Part shown: positions 7,831 to 15,358 of the stretch, one piece after another
How the letters are laid out: each line of letters starts with the position of its first letter
Numbering within the stretch: the stretch's first letter is position 1
Assembly (NCBI GenBank): GCA_003577005.1
Contig: QEUW01000050.1
Location: forward strand, 1-28,081
Length of the DNA stretch: 28,081 nt
Direction: 5' to 3'
Source: Chloroflexota bacterium
Lineage (GTDB): Bacteria; Chloroflexota; Anaerolineae; Caldilineales; Caldilineaceae
Notes under the pieces: generated by a model
The model's database searches: none
Told to the model about the DNA's origin: nothing
Seen by the model: only the letters and a program-made list of their open reading frames with translations
Position numbers and translations under genes: made by a program

Positions 7831-9348
7831 TTACTCTTCACCTTGCACCACCGGCAGAAAGATCTCCCATTCTTCATACGGCTCGTCGGGGATGTTGGGC
7901 CGCAAGAGAAAGAGGCCACGATCGATGGTGCTGACAGCCACGACGCCGCTGGGGAAAAAGGGATACGGGCTCCACGCACCGGTGAATTCGGGCGTATCGC
8001 TACCGGGGTAGGTGTCGAAATAGGCCACTTCGCGCAGACGGGCCCGCGCCAGGTTGCCCATCTCTAGAATGCGTAGCCCTGATGTGTAGTTGGCCTCATA
8101 GACCAACGTGCCGCTGATATAGAGGTTGTGATCGACCGCCGGGCCGTTGGCCTGGTAGTACCCTACCAGCCGCGGTGCGGAGAGGTCGGTCATGTCGAAA
8201 ACGTAGGTGCGAGCGTTGTGAGCGAAGAACTTCTCGTCCAATTCGTCGTTGACCAGCAGGTAGCGCTGGTCCGCAGTCAGCCAGCCTTGGTGAACGTACC
8301 CCAACCCCCGATAAACGGTCGTGGAAAGCCGGACCGGAGTGGCCTTGTCGGTTACATCCACCACCGTCAACTGGGCGGCGCTGGCATTGAAACAGAGTTC
8401 CCGGCCCGTGTAACGGTCATCGGGGCCGCGATAGATGACGCATTGGGCATCGTGGACATAGCCATCGGTCGTATAGCAGCCAGCAAAGATCGGCGTGGCC
8501 GGCGTGCGGATGTCCACCATGTGCAGCCCGCCGCTACAGGTCTCTGTCCCCACGGCGTAGAGAAAGCCGCTCTCTTCGTTGACAACGATGTTGTGGCTTT
8601 CCCGGAAGCCGTCGTAATGGGCATCGGCGGTGAGGGTGATTGGTGTTGTTTCGGTCAGCGACCGTAGACGGGTGAGATCAAAGACCTGCATGCCGTGTGC
8701 CCCGTTCTTATCAGCCACAATATAGGCATGGTTGCCGTAGACCTTCATATCGCGCCAGTGGGAGTAACCGGTGTGCGTCGGTAGCTTGCCTACATAGCGC
8801 GGGTTGGTAGGGTCGCTGATCTCCACAAACGCCGAGCCATTGCGCATCCCGACAATCACATATTCCTGCCTGGTGTCCGGATCAACCCAGCCCCACAGCG
8901 TGTTGCCTGAATCGTCGCCAAAGAGGGTTATAGGCAGAAAGGCCAGCAGGTCTACATTGCGACAGGGGTAGATGCCGGCGAAACCACCGTCACATGGAAC
9001 ATCGGCCAGCGGTTCGAATTCCTCGCGTACTTTCACCTCATCCAGATCTAGGGGGATGTTGAACACATTGGACAGAGGAAAGGGCCGCACGACACCCCAG
9101 TCACGTCGGCTCAGGTCGGCGTACGAACAACTGGTGCGTTCCACCCGGCAGGCCGGCAGAAGCGCCATAGGCGGGGCGGGTTTCTGGTCATGCGCCCGAA
9201 GCGGTTGCGGCAGGCCCAAGAAGAGAGCGGCAAGCGCAGCAACAGCCAACCAGATCGACAACATCAACCGCCCCATCTGCGCGCCTCTGGGCGAACTCCC
9301 AGGTAGGAGTGGGGGTCGAAGGAGAGCTTTGACCAGCGTGCTCATCAT
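7831..9348 (-). CDS. Secreted choice-of-anchor-B family protein (LVIVD-type repeats)
   Basis: The 505-residue product has a signal-like hydrophobic segment at about residues 29-52. The body matches the choice-of-anchor-B pattern: [67 protein letters not shown] and [20 protein letters not shown], all built from LVIVD-like beta-propeller blades. It ends WEIFLPVV plus a short tail, a C-terminal motif common in secreted Chloroflexota proteins. Role is unknown; surface or extracellular location is likely. The ATG at 9348 overlaps the TGA of the upstream methyltransferase (ATGA), suggesting coupling. An internal ATG at 9276, nearer the signal segment, is an alternative start. It is the last gene of the five-gene minus-strand operon. 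Confidence 0.88.
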   Translation of the reverse strand: MMSTLVKALLRPPLLPGSSPRGAQMGRLMLSIWLAVAALAALFLGLPQPLRAHDQKPAPPMALLPACRVERTSCSYADLSRRDWGVVRPFPLSNVFNIPLDLDEVKVREEFEPLADVPCDGGFAGIYPCRNVDLLAFLPITLFGDDSGNTLWGWVDPDTRQEYVIVGMRNGSAFVEISDPTNPRYVGKLPTHTGYSHWRDMKVYGNHAYIVADKNGAHGMQVFDLTRLRSLTETTPITLTADAHYDGFRESHNIVVNEESGFLYAVGTETCSGGLHMVDIRTPATPIFAGCYTTDGYVHDAQCVIYRGPDDRYTGRELCFNASAAQLTVVDVTDKATPVRLSTTVYRGLGYVHQGWLTADQRYLLVNDELDEKFFAHNARTYVFDMTDLSAPRLVGYYQANGPAVDHNLYISGTLVYEANYTSGLRILEMGNLARARLREVAYFDTYPGSDTPEFTGAWSPYPFFPSGVVAVSTIDRGLFLLRPNIPDEPYEEWEIFLPVVQGEE

Positions 9349-10139
9349 GGTTTCACCGCCCGTGTTGCAATAAAGATCGGCATATACTCGGCGAGGGCCA
9401 CGCCCGGCCAGCCGTCTTCGTACAATCCGGTGAGGACAAAACCGGCCTCCAGTTGGCCTCCGATCTGATCCTCCAGCGTGTGGCTAAACTCCACCGGCTG
9501 CTCGTCGGCCAGATAGCGGTTGCGTTCTTCTGGGGTTAGACTCGCCAGGTCCGAATAGGGCAGCCGGTGCTTGACCTGGAGTACTCCTTCGTCTGCCAGA
9601 AAGGGATCAAAGATAAACATAGCCGGATTACAAAAACCCGCCAGCAGCACACCCCCTACCCGCAGGACACGATACGCCTCACGCCAGACCGGACGCACAT
9701 CCGGCACAAACAGGTTCGAGCAGGGATGAACGATCAAGTCAAAGCTCGCGTCGGCAAAGGGGCTGAGATCGGCCATATCGCCCTCCACGGTCTCCAGGTT
9801 GAGGCCATCGCGCCGGGCGACGTGGCGGTCCTGTGCCAGTTGTTGGGGGGAATTGTCGAGCACCGTCACCGTGGCCCCTGCCGCCGCCAGGATCGGCCCC
9901 TGTTGCCCACCGCCCGACGCCAGACAGAGCACGCGACAACCGGCCAGCGGCGGGAACCACGCGCGCGGCACCGGTTTTGTCGGCGTCAGAACGATCTGCC
10001 AATCCCCCCGGCGGGCAGCGGCGATCACCTCGGGCCCGACCGGAACCGTCCACTCGCTGCCGCGCTCGACTGCCCTGTCCCAGGCGCGACGGTTGTAGCG
10101 ACGAACCTCATCGGAGCCAATTGCATCTCCACCGGTCAC
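9345..10139 (-). CDS. Class I SAM-dependent methyltransferase
   Basis: This 264-residue protein has motif [21 protein letters not shown] (about 90-109), motif II VTVLDNS, and a later [20 protein letters not shown], the standard Rossmann order of Methyltransf_11-type enzymes. The N-terminus ([17 protein letters not shown]) and the region [17 protein letters not shown] are shared with a family of bacterial methyltransferases of unknown substrate. The start is GTG at 10139, overlapping the TGA of the HAD gene (GTGA); its own stop overlaps the next gene. This tight packing argues for a shared pathway, perhaps modifying a glycan or secondary product together with the glycosyltransferase, but no substrate can be named. 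Confidence 0.88.
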   Translation of the reverse strand: MTGGDAIGSDEVRRYNRRAWDRAVERGSEWTVPVGPEVIAAARRGDWQIVLTPTKPVPRAWFPPLAGCRVLCLASGGGQQGPILAAAGATVTVLDNSPQQLAQDRHVARRDGLNLETVEGDMADLSPFADASFDLIVHPCSNLFVPDVRPVWREAYRVLRVGGVLLAGFCNPAMFIFDPFLADEGVLQVKHRLPYSDLASLTPEERNRYLADEQPVEFSHTLEDQIGGQLEAGFVLTGLYEDGWPGVALAEYMPIFIATRAVKP

Positions 10140-10822
10140 GATGTTGCTCCTTGCCAGAGGCGCAGCACCAGCGCCCTGGCCTCGTGTAGCGTGGGAGCGA
10201 CGTAAGCGGCGCGCGCCGCTACAGCGGGGGATGGCGCTTTTGTGTCCGGCACCATGATCGTGTACATGCCCGCCGCCGCCGCCGCCAGCACGCCGGCCTC
10301 CGAATCTTCAAACGCGACACAGCGCGCCGGCTCGACACCCAGCCGCTCCGCCGTCAACAAGTAGATGTCTGGAGCCGGTTTGCCGTGGACGATCTGGTCA
10401 CCGGTTACGACTGTGGTGAAGCGATGGGCAATCCCGCCGGCGCGCAGGGTGAAGAGCGCCTCGTCGCGAGTGGTCGAGGTTGCCACGGCTTTGGCCAGAC
10501 CGATTTCATCGATCCAGTCGAGCAACTCCAACAAGCCCGGCTTTTGGGGAATGCCGTTGCGAGAAACATCATCGTGCCAGTGAACCGGCCACAATGCCTG
10601 AAACACAGCCATGGGAAAGTCGGGGCCACAGGCCTCTTGCACTAGGCGATAGCCGTCGGGGAAGGTGCGGCCGGTAGTGGCCAACATGGTTTCATCGCTG
10701 ATCTCATACCCTAGTTCGCGACCGGCGGCCTGCCAGACGCGATGATAAATGCGTTCGGTGTCCAACATCAGGCCGTCCATGTCAAAGATGGCGGCGACAA
10801 ATTTCTGCTGTGATTGCGCCAT
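10136..10822 (-). CDS. HAD-superfamily (IA) sugar-phosphate phosphatase/phosphomutase-like
   Basis: The 228-residue protein has the nucleophile motif [11 protein letters not shown] (DxDG, about residues 13-23), a helical cap, the motif II threonine in [11 protein letters not shown], and the late acidic motif [19 protein letters not shown]. This is the beta-phosphoglucomutase/phosphoglycolate-phosphatase-like branch, acting on small phosphorylated sugars in the cytoplasm. A phosphatase is slightly more likely than a mutase; the substrate is unknown. The SD (AAGGAAG) sits on the stop region of the glycosyltransferase gene, 9 bp away, so expression is probably coupled. Confidence 0.9.
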   Translation of the reverse strand: MAQSQQKFVAAIFDMDGLMLDTERIYHRVWQAAGRELGYEISDETMLATTGRTFPDGYRLVQEACGPDFPMAVFQALWPVHWHDDVSRNGIPQKPGLLELLDWIDEIGLAKAVATSTTRDEALFTLRAGGIAHRFTTVVTGDQIVHGKPAPDIYLLTAERLGVEPARCVAFEDSEAGVLAAAAAGMYTIMVPDTKAPSPAVAARAAYVAPTLHEARALVLRLWQGATS

Positions 10823-10831
10823 ATGCTTCCT

Positions 10832-12082
10832 TCAGAGCCATTGTTTGTAAAAAGAGACCAGGCTGTCGCCTAGTTTTGCCCACAGATAATTGCGGTTGAG
10901 ATGCAGCCGCGCTGTCGTTATCATCGCCTGTTGTTCAGCCGGCCGCGCCAGCAGATCGACCACAGCTTCGGCAAACTGGGGCGGCGTGGCTGCCGGGTCC
11001 ACCAGCCGCGCAGCGCCATCGGCTCCGTAGGCCGCCTGCTCCCCCACCGCGCTGGCGACCACAGGGACACCGTTGAGCAGCGTCGTCGCCAGCCGGACGC
11101 TACATTTGGCCTGCTGAAGCGGGACTGGCAGGGCCGGGAAGATCGCACAGGTTGCCAAGGAATAGAGCTCTGTCTGCTGGTCACCCCGCACAAAGCCCAG
11201 CCACTCCACCTGGTGAGCAGCCGTTGGGCTGGCCTGTTCCACTGCCTCCTGATAGACTCGCTCGCGCCCTGGGTGCAGCGGCGCCCCTGCCACAACCAGA
11301 CGCACATCCGGACGGCGCTCGTACAACGACCGCCAGAACTCGCCCAGCCAGACCGGCTCTACCTCGACAAAACGGGTGTAAAAGAGGACACGAGTTATAG
11401 ATTGTGTGTTGCGTGATCCGCTATTCGTAACTCGTGATTCGTAATTCGTATCTCGTATCTCGTATCCTGAATCCTGAATCCCGTTTGGCAGATAGAGCAC
11501 AGGCGTTTGCGGTGTGTATCTCTGCGCCCGCTCGACCAGCCAGCGGCTGGCCGCGGTGATGCCGTCGGCGTGGCGGATGCCCCATTCCTCTTGCCAGGCC
11601 AGAAAGCGTGCCACCGGCCACGCATAGCGGTTGATCGGCGCCCACGCCTGCTCCCAATCGTCGATGTCCAGCAGGATCATCGGGCGGGGAGATCGGAGAC
11701 TAGAGACGGGAGACTGGGGATTGATCCGCTCCCCAGTCTCTAGTCTCCGTCTCTGCCAGAGCCACCATTGAACGAGGCCGGCGTGGGCGCGGGGTTTGAC
11801 CACGTGGACAATGTCTGGGCGGAAGTCGCCCAGGTAGTGTAACATCCGGCGGATTGTAGGAAAGACGCCGCCCTGTATCTGCACCTGAACGACTTCAACG
11901 CCGCCATCGTTCCAGTTCTTGCCGGCATCGCCGGGTGTATCCCAGGGAGGAATCACAAGCGAGACCACGTGGCCGCGCTGGGCCAGGTGGCGGGCAAGCG
12001 GCAAGGTGCGCGCCCAAACCGTTGTCTTCTGGCCAAGACCAAAAGGTGCGACAAAAGCGATGCGAGCAGTGGTAGAGGTCAT
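10832..12082 (-). CDS. Family 4-like glycosyltransferase with in-frame heptamer-repeat insertions
   Basis: The 416-residue protein looks like a GT-B glycosyltransferase. The N-terminal domain starts RIAFVAPFGLGQKTTVWAR with a donor/acceptor loop. Later come LLDIDDW, HADGITAASRWLVERAQ and LPNGI (the typical GT4 hinge), then VLFYTRFVE, VRLVVAGAPLHPGRE, and a C-terminal nucleotide-binding region with LLNGVPVVASAVGEQAAYG. It probably transfers a sugar from a nucleotide donor to a lipid, protein or polysaccharide at the membrane. Two segments look inserted: about residues 110-130, encoded by a hairpin of GGAGACT-type repeats, and about 199-221, encoded by nine heptamers. Both keep the reading frame and fall next to expected loops. 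It lies 15 bp after the upstream gene and 9 bp before the HAD gene. Confidence 0.87.
   Translation of the reverse strand: MTSTTARIAFVAPFGLGQKTTVWARTLPLARHLAQRGHVVSLVIPPWDTPGDAGKNWNDGGVEVVQVQIQGGVFPTIRRMLHYLGDFRPDIVHVVKPRAHAGLVQWWLWQRRRLETGERINPQSPVSSLRSPRPMILLDIDDWEQAWAPINRYAWPVARFLAWQEEWGIRHADGITAASRWLVERAQRYTPQTPVLYLPNGIQDSGYEIRDTNYESRVTNSGSRNTQSITRVLFYTRFVEVEPVWLGEFWRSLYERRPDVRLVVAGAPLHPGRERVYQEAVEQASPTAAHQVEWLGFVRGDQQTELYSLATCAIFPALPVPLQQAKCSVRLATTLLNGVPVVASAVGEQAAYGADGAARLVDPAATPPQFAEAVVDLLARPAEQQAMITTARLHLNRNYLWAKLGDSLVSFYKQWL
11423..11485. repeat. Heptanucleotide tandem array inside the glycosyltransferase gene
   Basis: Nine consecutive 7-mers are visible on the plus strand: ATTCGTA, ACTCGTG, ATTCGTA, ATTCGTA, TCTCGTA, TCTCGTA, TCCTGAA, TCCTGAA, TCCCGTT. 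The total is 63 bp, exactly 21 codons, so the frame is maintained. More degenerate heptamers extend left to about 11396. The encoded stretch (DSGYEIRDTNYESRVTNSGS on the minus strand) has no counterpart in ordinary GT4 enzymes. Short tandem heptamers of this type are known from cyanobacteria (STRR sequences). Confidence 0.85.
11695..11754. repeat. Palindromic heptamer array inside the glycosyltransferase gene
   Basis: The left arm consists of GGAGACT, AGAGACG, GGAGACT and GGGGATT units. The right arm is its complement: GGAGACTAGAGAC (11695-11707) pairs exactly with GTCTCTAGTCTCC (11736-11748), and AGACTGGGG (11711-11719) with CCCCAGTCT (11731-11739). The two pairings differ by one heptamer register. 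The segment is translated as part of the glycosyltransferase (about residues 110-130). Confidence 0.82.
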
Positions 12083-12097
12083 GGTATGGCGCTGCCC

Positions 12098-12586
12098 CTA
12101 CTCTGTCGTAATGCTCAGCGGCCAGTCCGCCAGCGTCTGTTGCAGGTGGGCCAATGTCTCGTCTTCCAGCGGCTGAGGATAGACCAGCCCAAAACGTTGC
12201 ACTAGCTGAGGGGCGTACCAGCGGTAGATCACCACGAGCGCAACTGCACAGCCAATCCACGCTTCGGCGCTGATTTCGGGCAGGAGGAGCGTTTTTTGCA
12301 GAGCAGTGCGCTGGCTTTGGCTCAGATAGCTATTGAGGTGCGTCGTCGCCACCGGCCAGCGGATGCCGTTGAGCGCCAGCATTAGTTCGGTAACGGTGAA
12401 ACGCACCTGCGCCACCAGTTGGTCTGCCAGCAAGTATTCATGACGCAACAGCAGGTCGGGTAGACGCCGCAGGTATCGCCAAAAATCGCCCAGAAGCGAC
12501 TCCACATGGGCCGGGTCGGGTGGCTGGAGCGGGTCGGGCCAGCGCGGCCCTGGAGCGGTGCGTTGGTGCGTGCTGCTGTTCATCAT
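12098..12586 (-). CDS. Hypothetical helical protein, first gene of the minus-strand operon
   Basis: This 162-residue protein starts MMNSSTHQRTAPGPRWPDPL and is predicted largely helical, with HVESLLGDFWRYLRRLPDLLLRHEYLLADQLVAQVRF followed by a conserved-looking LNGIRWPVATTHLNSYL. That layout resembles the C-terminal helical half of small nucleotidyltransferases, but no catalytic GS..D.D motif is present. It may be a divergent or truncated relative; this is weak inference. A -10 box (TATAAT read on the minus strand, 12600-12595, preceded by TGC) ends only 8 bp before the ATG, so the transcript may be leaderless. It lies 15 bp ahead of the glycosyltransferase. Confidence 0.7.
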   Translation of the reverse strand: MMNSSTHQRTAPGPRWPDPLQPPDPAHVESLLGDFWRYLRRLPDLLLRHEYLLADQLVAQVRFTVTELMLALNGIRWPVATTHLNSYLSQSQRTALQKTLLLPEISAEAWIGCAVALVVIYRWYAPQLVQRFGLVYPQPLEDETLAHLQQTLADWPLSITTE

Positions 12587-12594
12587 AAAACAGG

Positions 12595-12603
12595 ATTATA
12601 GCA
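12595..12603 (-). promoter_or_regulatory. Extended -10 promoter of the minus-strand operon (probable leaderless start)
   Basis: On the minus strand the sequence reads TGCTATAAT with TATAAT at 12600-12595. Initiation about 7 nt later would fall near 12588, within a few bases of the ATG at 12586 (or 12583). No Shine-Dalgarno is visible between them. Confidence 0.55.
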
Positions 12604-12615
12604 CAAAAAGAAGTG

Positions 12616-12624
12616 TGGTATAAT
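12616..12624 (+). promoter_or_regulatory. Extended -10 promoter (TGGTATAAT) toward the LysM lipoprotein
   Basis: TGG precedes a perfect TATAAT at 12619-12624. Its -35 region overlaps the -10 of the opposite promoter. The start of the LysM gene is 246 bp away because a MITE-like element sits between them, so the transcript would carry the element in its 5' leader. Confidence 0.5.
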
Positions 12625-12639
12625 GCCAACGATAGTAGA

Positions 12640-12803
12640 GGGTGCGTCCAGGCTTGGGGGCGAGAATTTGGCGCCACAAGCATTCCGGGAAAGGGCCAGC
12701 ACCAGTCTGCCTGACCGATGCGTCTCCGGCCCTTTCCCGGAATGCGGGTTCCAGCGGGTAAGATGGCATCTCGCCCTACTCGCCCCAAATTTCGGATGCA
12801 CCC
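12640..12803. mobile_element. MITE-like element with terminal inverted repeats and 9-bp target duplication
   Basis: The ends are GGGTGCGTCC (12640-12649) and GGATGCACCC (12794-12803), complementary at 9 of 10 positions. Weaker similarity continues to about 25 bp, including GGGGCGAG in both. Inside is a perfect 18-bp inverted repeat, GCATTCCGGGAAAGGGCC (12680-12697) and its complement (12728-12745). Immediately outside the ends are GATAGTAGA (12631-12639) and GATAGCAGA (12804-12812), 8 of 9 identical, which looks like a slightly decayed target-site duplication. No transposase is encoded. Confidence 0.75.
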
Positions 12804-12869
12804 GATAGCAGAGAAGCAAGGCTTTTCTGGACAGCCCAAAGCTCACCATGCTGGAAAAGGGGAATGATT

Positions 12870-13838
12870 GTGCGCAAGTCTCTGCGTTGGCTCCTGCTCT
12901 TGAGCTTGATCCCATTGATCCTGGCCGGCTGTACGCGCAATCGACCGGCGCCGGAGCCGACGGCGACAGTCGAACTGCCGGCCGAACCGGTCAGCGCACC
13001 GGTGGAAGGCGCCGACCCGGCGGTAGAACAGGCCCCTCCCACGGCAACCGCGGAAAGCGAGGAGACGCCAACACCGACAGCCACAAGTACCACAGAGACC
13101 TTTGAATACCGGGTCTCGCCAGGTGATACGCTCTTCTCGATTGCCGACAAATTCGAAACCGATGTGGACACGGTGCGCCGGCTGAATTTCCTCATCGACG
13201 ACAACATCATCGTCGGGCAGATCATCCAGGTGCCCTATCGAGAGGGTATGACCGCAGAGGGCGCCCCGACACCTACGCCGGCACCCTTCCGCTACACCGT
13301 CGCCCCGGGCGATACGCTGAGCAGCATTGCCCGCCAGTTCGAGGTCAATACAGTCGCCATCATCGAAGCCAACGGTCTACTCGACCCCAACAACCTCATC
13401 GTCGGCCAGGAGATTCTCATCCCTGGCTATCAACCCCCCGCCGTTGGGGGCGGCGGCCAAGCTGCGAGCGGCCCGACTGCTGGCGCCGGCACCCCCGCAG
13501 CCGGTGGCGGCGAGGTGATTCACGTCGTCCAGCAGGGGGAAGGGCTGTTGCAGATCGCCCAGCGGTACGGCGTCGACGAGGCAACCATTGCCCAGGCCAA
13601 TAACATCACCGACCGCAATGTGCTGCAAGTAGGTCAGCGGCTCGTGATTCCTGGCTTGACGCGCCAGGACGCGGCTCGTTTGCAGGGTACGGTGCATGTG
13701 GTTCAGGCAGGCGAAAGTCTCCTCAATATCGCCCAGCGCTATGGCGTTTCAGTGGACGCAATCCTTGAACTCAACAACATCACCAACCCAAATCAGATCT
13801 ATGTGGGGCAGGAGTTGATCATCCCATCCGGGCAGTAA
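12870..13838 (+). CDS. Lipoprotein with four LysM domains
   Basis: The 322-residue protein starts MRKSLRWLLLLSLIPLILAG with lipobox LAGC, so it is an exported lipoprotein. After a Pro/Thr/Glu-rich linker it carries four LysM modules: FEYRVSPGDTLFSIADKF, FRYTVAPGDTLSSIARQF, VIHVVQQGEGLLQIAQRY and TVHVVQAGESLLNIAQRY, each ending in a VGQ..IP turn. LysM domains bind N-acetylglucosamine polymers such as peptidoglycan. There is no catalytic domain, so it probably anchors or scaffolds at the cell wall or surface. GTG at 12870 is preferred to ATG at 12864 because the SD (AGGGG, 12858-12862) is one base from the ATG but seven from the GTG. The initiator region overlaps a chance ORF in another frame. 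Confidence 0.92.
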   Translation: MRKSLRWLLLLSLIPLILAGCTRNRPAPEPTATVELPAEPVSAPVEGADPAVEQAPPTATAESEETPTPTATSTTETFEYRVSPGDTLFSIADKFETDVDTVRRLNFLIDDNIIVGQIIQVPYREGMTAEGAPTPTPAPFRYTVAPGDTLSSIARQFEVNTVAIIEANGLLDPNNLIVGQEILIPGYQPPAVGGGGQAASGPTAGAGTPAAGGGEVIHVVQQGEGLLQIAQRYGVDEATIAQANNITDRNVLQVGQRLVIPGLTRQDAARLQGTVHVVQAGESLLNIAQRYGVSVDAILELNNITNPNQIYVGQELIIPSGQ

Positions 13839-13871
13839 AGGTGCGTTGCACACGCAGTGTGCGATGCACCT
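13839..13871. repeat. GGTGC-type imperfect palindrome directly after the LysM stop codon
   Basis: AGGTGCGTTGCACAC (13839-13853) and GTGTGCGATGCACCT (13857-13871) pair at 13 of 15 positions with a 3-nt loop. It begins at the base after the stop codon, so it could end or stabilise the mRNA, but no T-run follows. A related half-site, AGGTGCAACGCAC, occurs at 13891-13903, and further relatives at 18286-18317 and 21034-21046. Confidence 0.65.
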
Positions 13872-13969
13872 CAGCACCGGTTACGAACACAGGTGCAACG
13901 CACTGCATCACCGGTGGTCTAGCTGGCTTTTCTGCCACTTCCATTTCTTAGACAACGAAAGCGAACAGT

Positions 13970-15334
13970 ATGAGTTGGCAGCGCTATCTTGACGAGAATC
14001 AAAGCCGTTTCCTCGACGAACTCATTGACTTTCTCAGAATCCCCAGCATCTCCAGCCTGCCGGAACATGCCGGTGATGTACAGCGGGCGGCCGAGTGGGT
14101 AGCGGCGCGCATGGATCGGGCCGGTATCGAAGGAGTGCGCATTATGCCCACGGGCGGCCATCCCGTTGTCTACGGCGAGTGGTTTCATGCGCCCGGCAAA
14201 CCCACGGTTATGATCTACGGCCATTTTGACGTGCAACCCGTGGACCCCATCGACGAGTGGGAAAGCCCGCCCTTTGAGCCGGTGGTCAAAGAGGGCCGCA
14301 TCTATGCGCGCGGCTCGAATGATGACAAGGGCAACATGCTGCTCCCTATCCTCGCCGTGGAAGCGCTTTTACAGACCGAGGGCAAGTTGCCCATCAACGT
14401 CAAGTTCTTCTTTGAAGGCCAGGAGGAGATCGGCAGCCCAACGTTGCCCAACTTTATCACCGCAAACCAGGATCTCTTTGCCTGTGACATGGTGGTCAGT
14501 TCGGATGGCTCGCAGTACAGTGAGGATGAGCCGGCGCTATTGGTGGGGCTGCGGGGGCTTGCTGCGCTTCAGATCGATGTGCGCGGGCCGGCCTATGACC
14601 TCCATTCGGGGATGTACGGCGGCGCCGTGCAGAACCCCATCCACGCACTGGTGCGGCTGCTCGATTCCATGCGCGGGGCCGATGGCCGCATCCTGGTGGA
14701 GGGCTTTTATGACCGGGTGCGCCCGCTGTCCCCCGGCGAGCGCGAGCAGATCGCGGCTGTGCCGTTTGATGAAGCCGAATACAAAGAGCAGATCGGTATC
14801 GACGGAATTTTTGGCGAACCCGGATACACAACCCGTGAACGCACCTGGGCGCGCCCGACATTGGAGTTAAACGGTATCTGGGGCGGCTTCCAGGGCGCCG
14901 GCACCAAGACCGTCCTGCCCGCCGAGGCTCACGCCAAGATCACCTGCCGGCTTGTGGCCGACCAAGACCCGGCGGAGATCGGCGAGTTGATCGCCGACCA
15001 TGTGGAAAAGCACAGGCCACCGGGTGTGCAGGTGACAGTGCATCGTTTGCCCAACGCGGCATCCCCCTATCTGATGCCGGCCGACCACCCGGGCAATGGG
15101 GCGGCGCGTGATGTGCTGGTGGAGATGTATGGCAAGGAGCCGTACTACGTCCGCTCCGGTGGCAGTATCCCGGTCTGCACGCTCTTTCTCAACACGCTGG
15201 GGGTCTACACGGTCAACTTTGCCTTTGCGCTCAACGACGAGAAGCAACATTCACCCAACGAATTCTTCCGCCTGAGCAGCTTTGAGAAAGGGCAAGGTGC
15301 TTACTGTAAACTGCTCCACCGGCTGGGGCAGTAA
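13970..15334 (+). CDS. M20-family metallodipeptidase
   Basis: This 454-residue protein belongs to the M20/ArgE/CNDP-like dipeptidases, cytoplasmic zinc enzymes that remove residues from short peptides. Zinc-site motifs are in order: MIYGHFDVQP (His85, Asp87), RGSNDDKGNMLLP (Asp118/119), EGQEEIGSP (catalytic Glu152 and Glu153), and VVSSDGS (Asp). The dimerisation or lid domain follows (LNGIWGGFQGAGTKTVLPAEAHAKITCRLV), and the C-terminal segment has VRSGGSIPV and HSPNEFF with the last His ligand. Length fits the family (about 450-470). The Shine-Dalgarno is poor, but the start agrees with family N-termini. The next gene begins 24 bp downstream, suggesting an operon with the MutS-like ATPase. 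Confidence 0.93.
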   Translation: MSWQRYLDENQSRFLDELIDFLRIPSISSLPEHAGDVQRAAEWVAARMDRAGIEGVRIMPTGGHPVVYGEWFHAPGKPTVMIYGHFDVQPVDPIDEWESPPFEPVVKEGRIYARGSNDDKGNMLLPILAVEALLQTEGKLPINVKFFFEGQEEIGSPTLPNFITANQDLFACDMVVSSDGSQYSEDEPALLVGLRGLAALQIDVRGPAYDLHSGMYGGAVQNPIHALVRLLDSMRGADGRILVEGFYDRVRPLSPGEREQIAAVPFDEAEYKEQIGIDGIFGEPGYTTRERTWARPTLELNGIWGGFQGAGTKTVLPAEAHAKITCRLVADQDPAEIGELIADHVEKHRPPGVQVTVHRLPNAASPYLMPADHPGNGAARDVLVEMYGKEPYYVRSGGSIPVCTLFLNTLGVYTVNFAFALNDEKQHSPNEFFRLSSFEKGQGAYCKLLHRLGQ

Positions 15335-15358
15335 AGTCGAGCAAACTTGTCGGCAGCG

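Larger units (their letters stand above)
12587..12869. other. Divergent intergenic region carrying back-to-back promoters and a MITE
   Basis: This 283-bp gap separates the minus-strand operon from the LysM lipoprotein. It contains two opposed -10 boxes (12595-12600 on the minus strand, 12619-12624 on the plus strand) and a 164-bp palindromic element at 12640-12803. No coding region beyond chance ORFs is supported. Confidence 0.6.

Noticed and set aside
11423..11485. CRISPR-like array
   Set aside because: Units are 7 bp with no spacers, and no cas genes are present.
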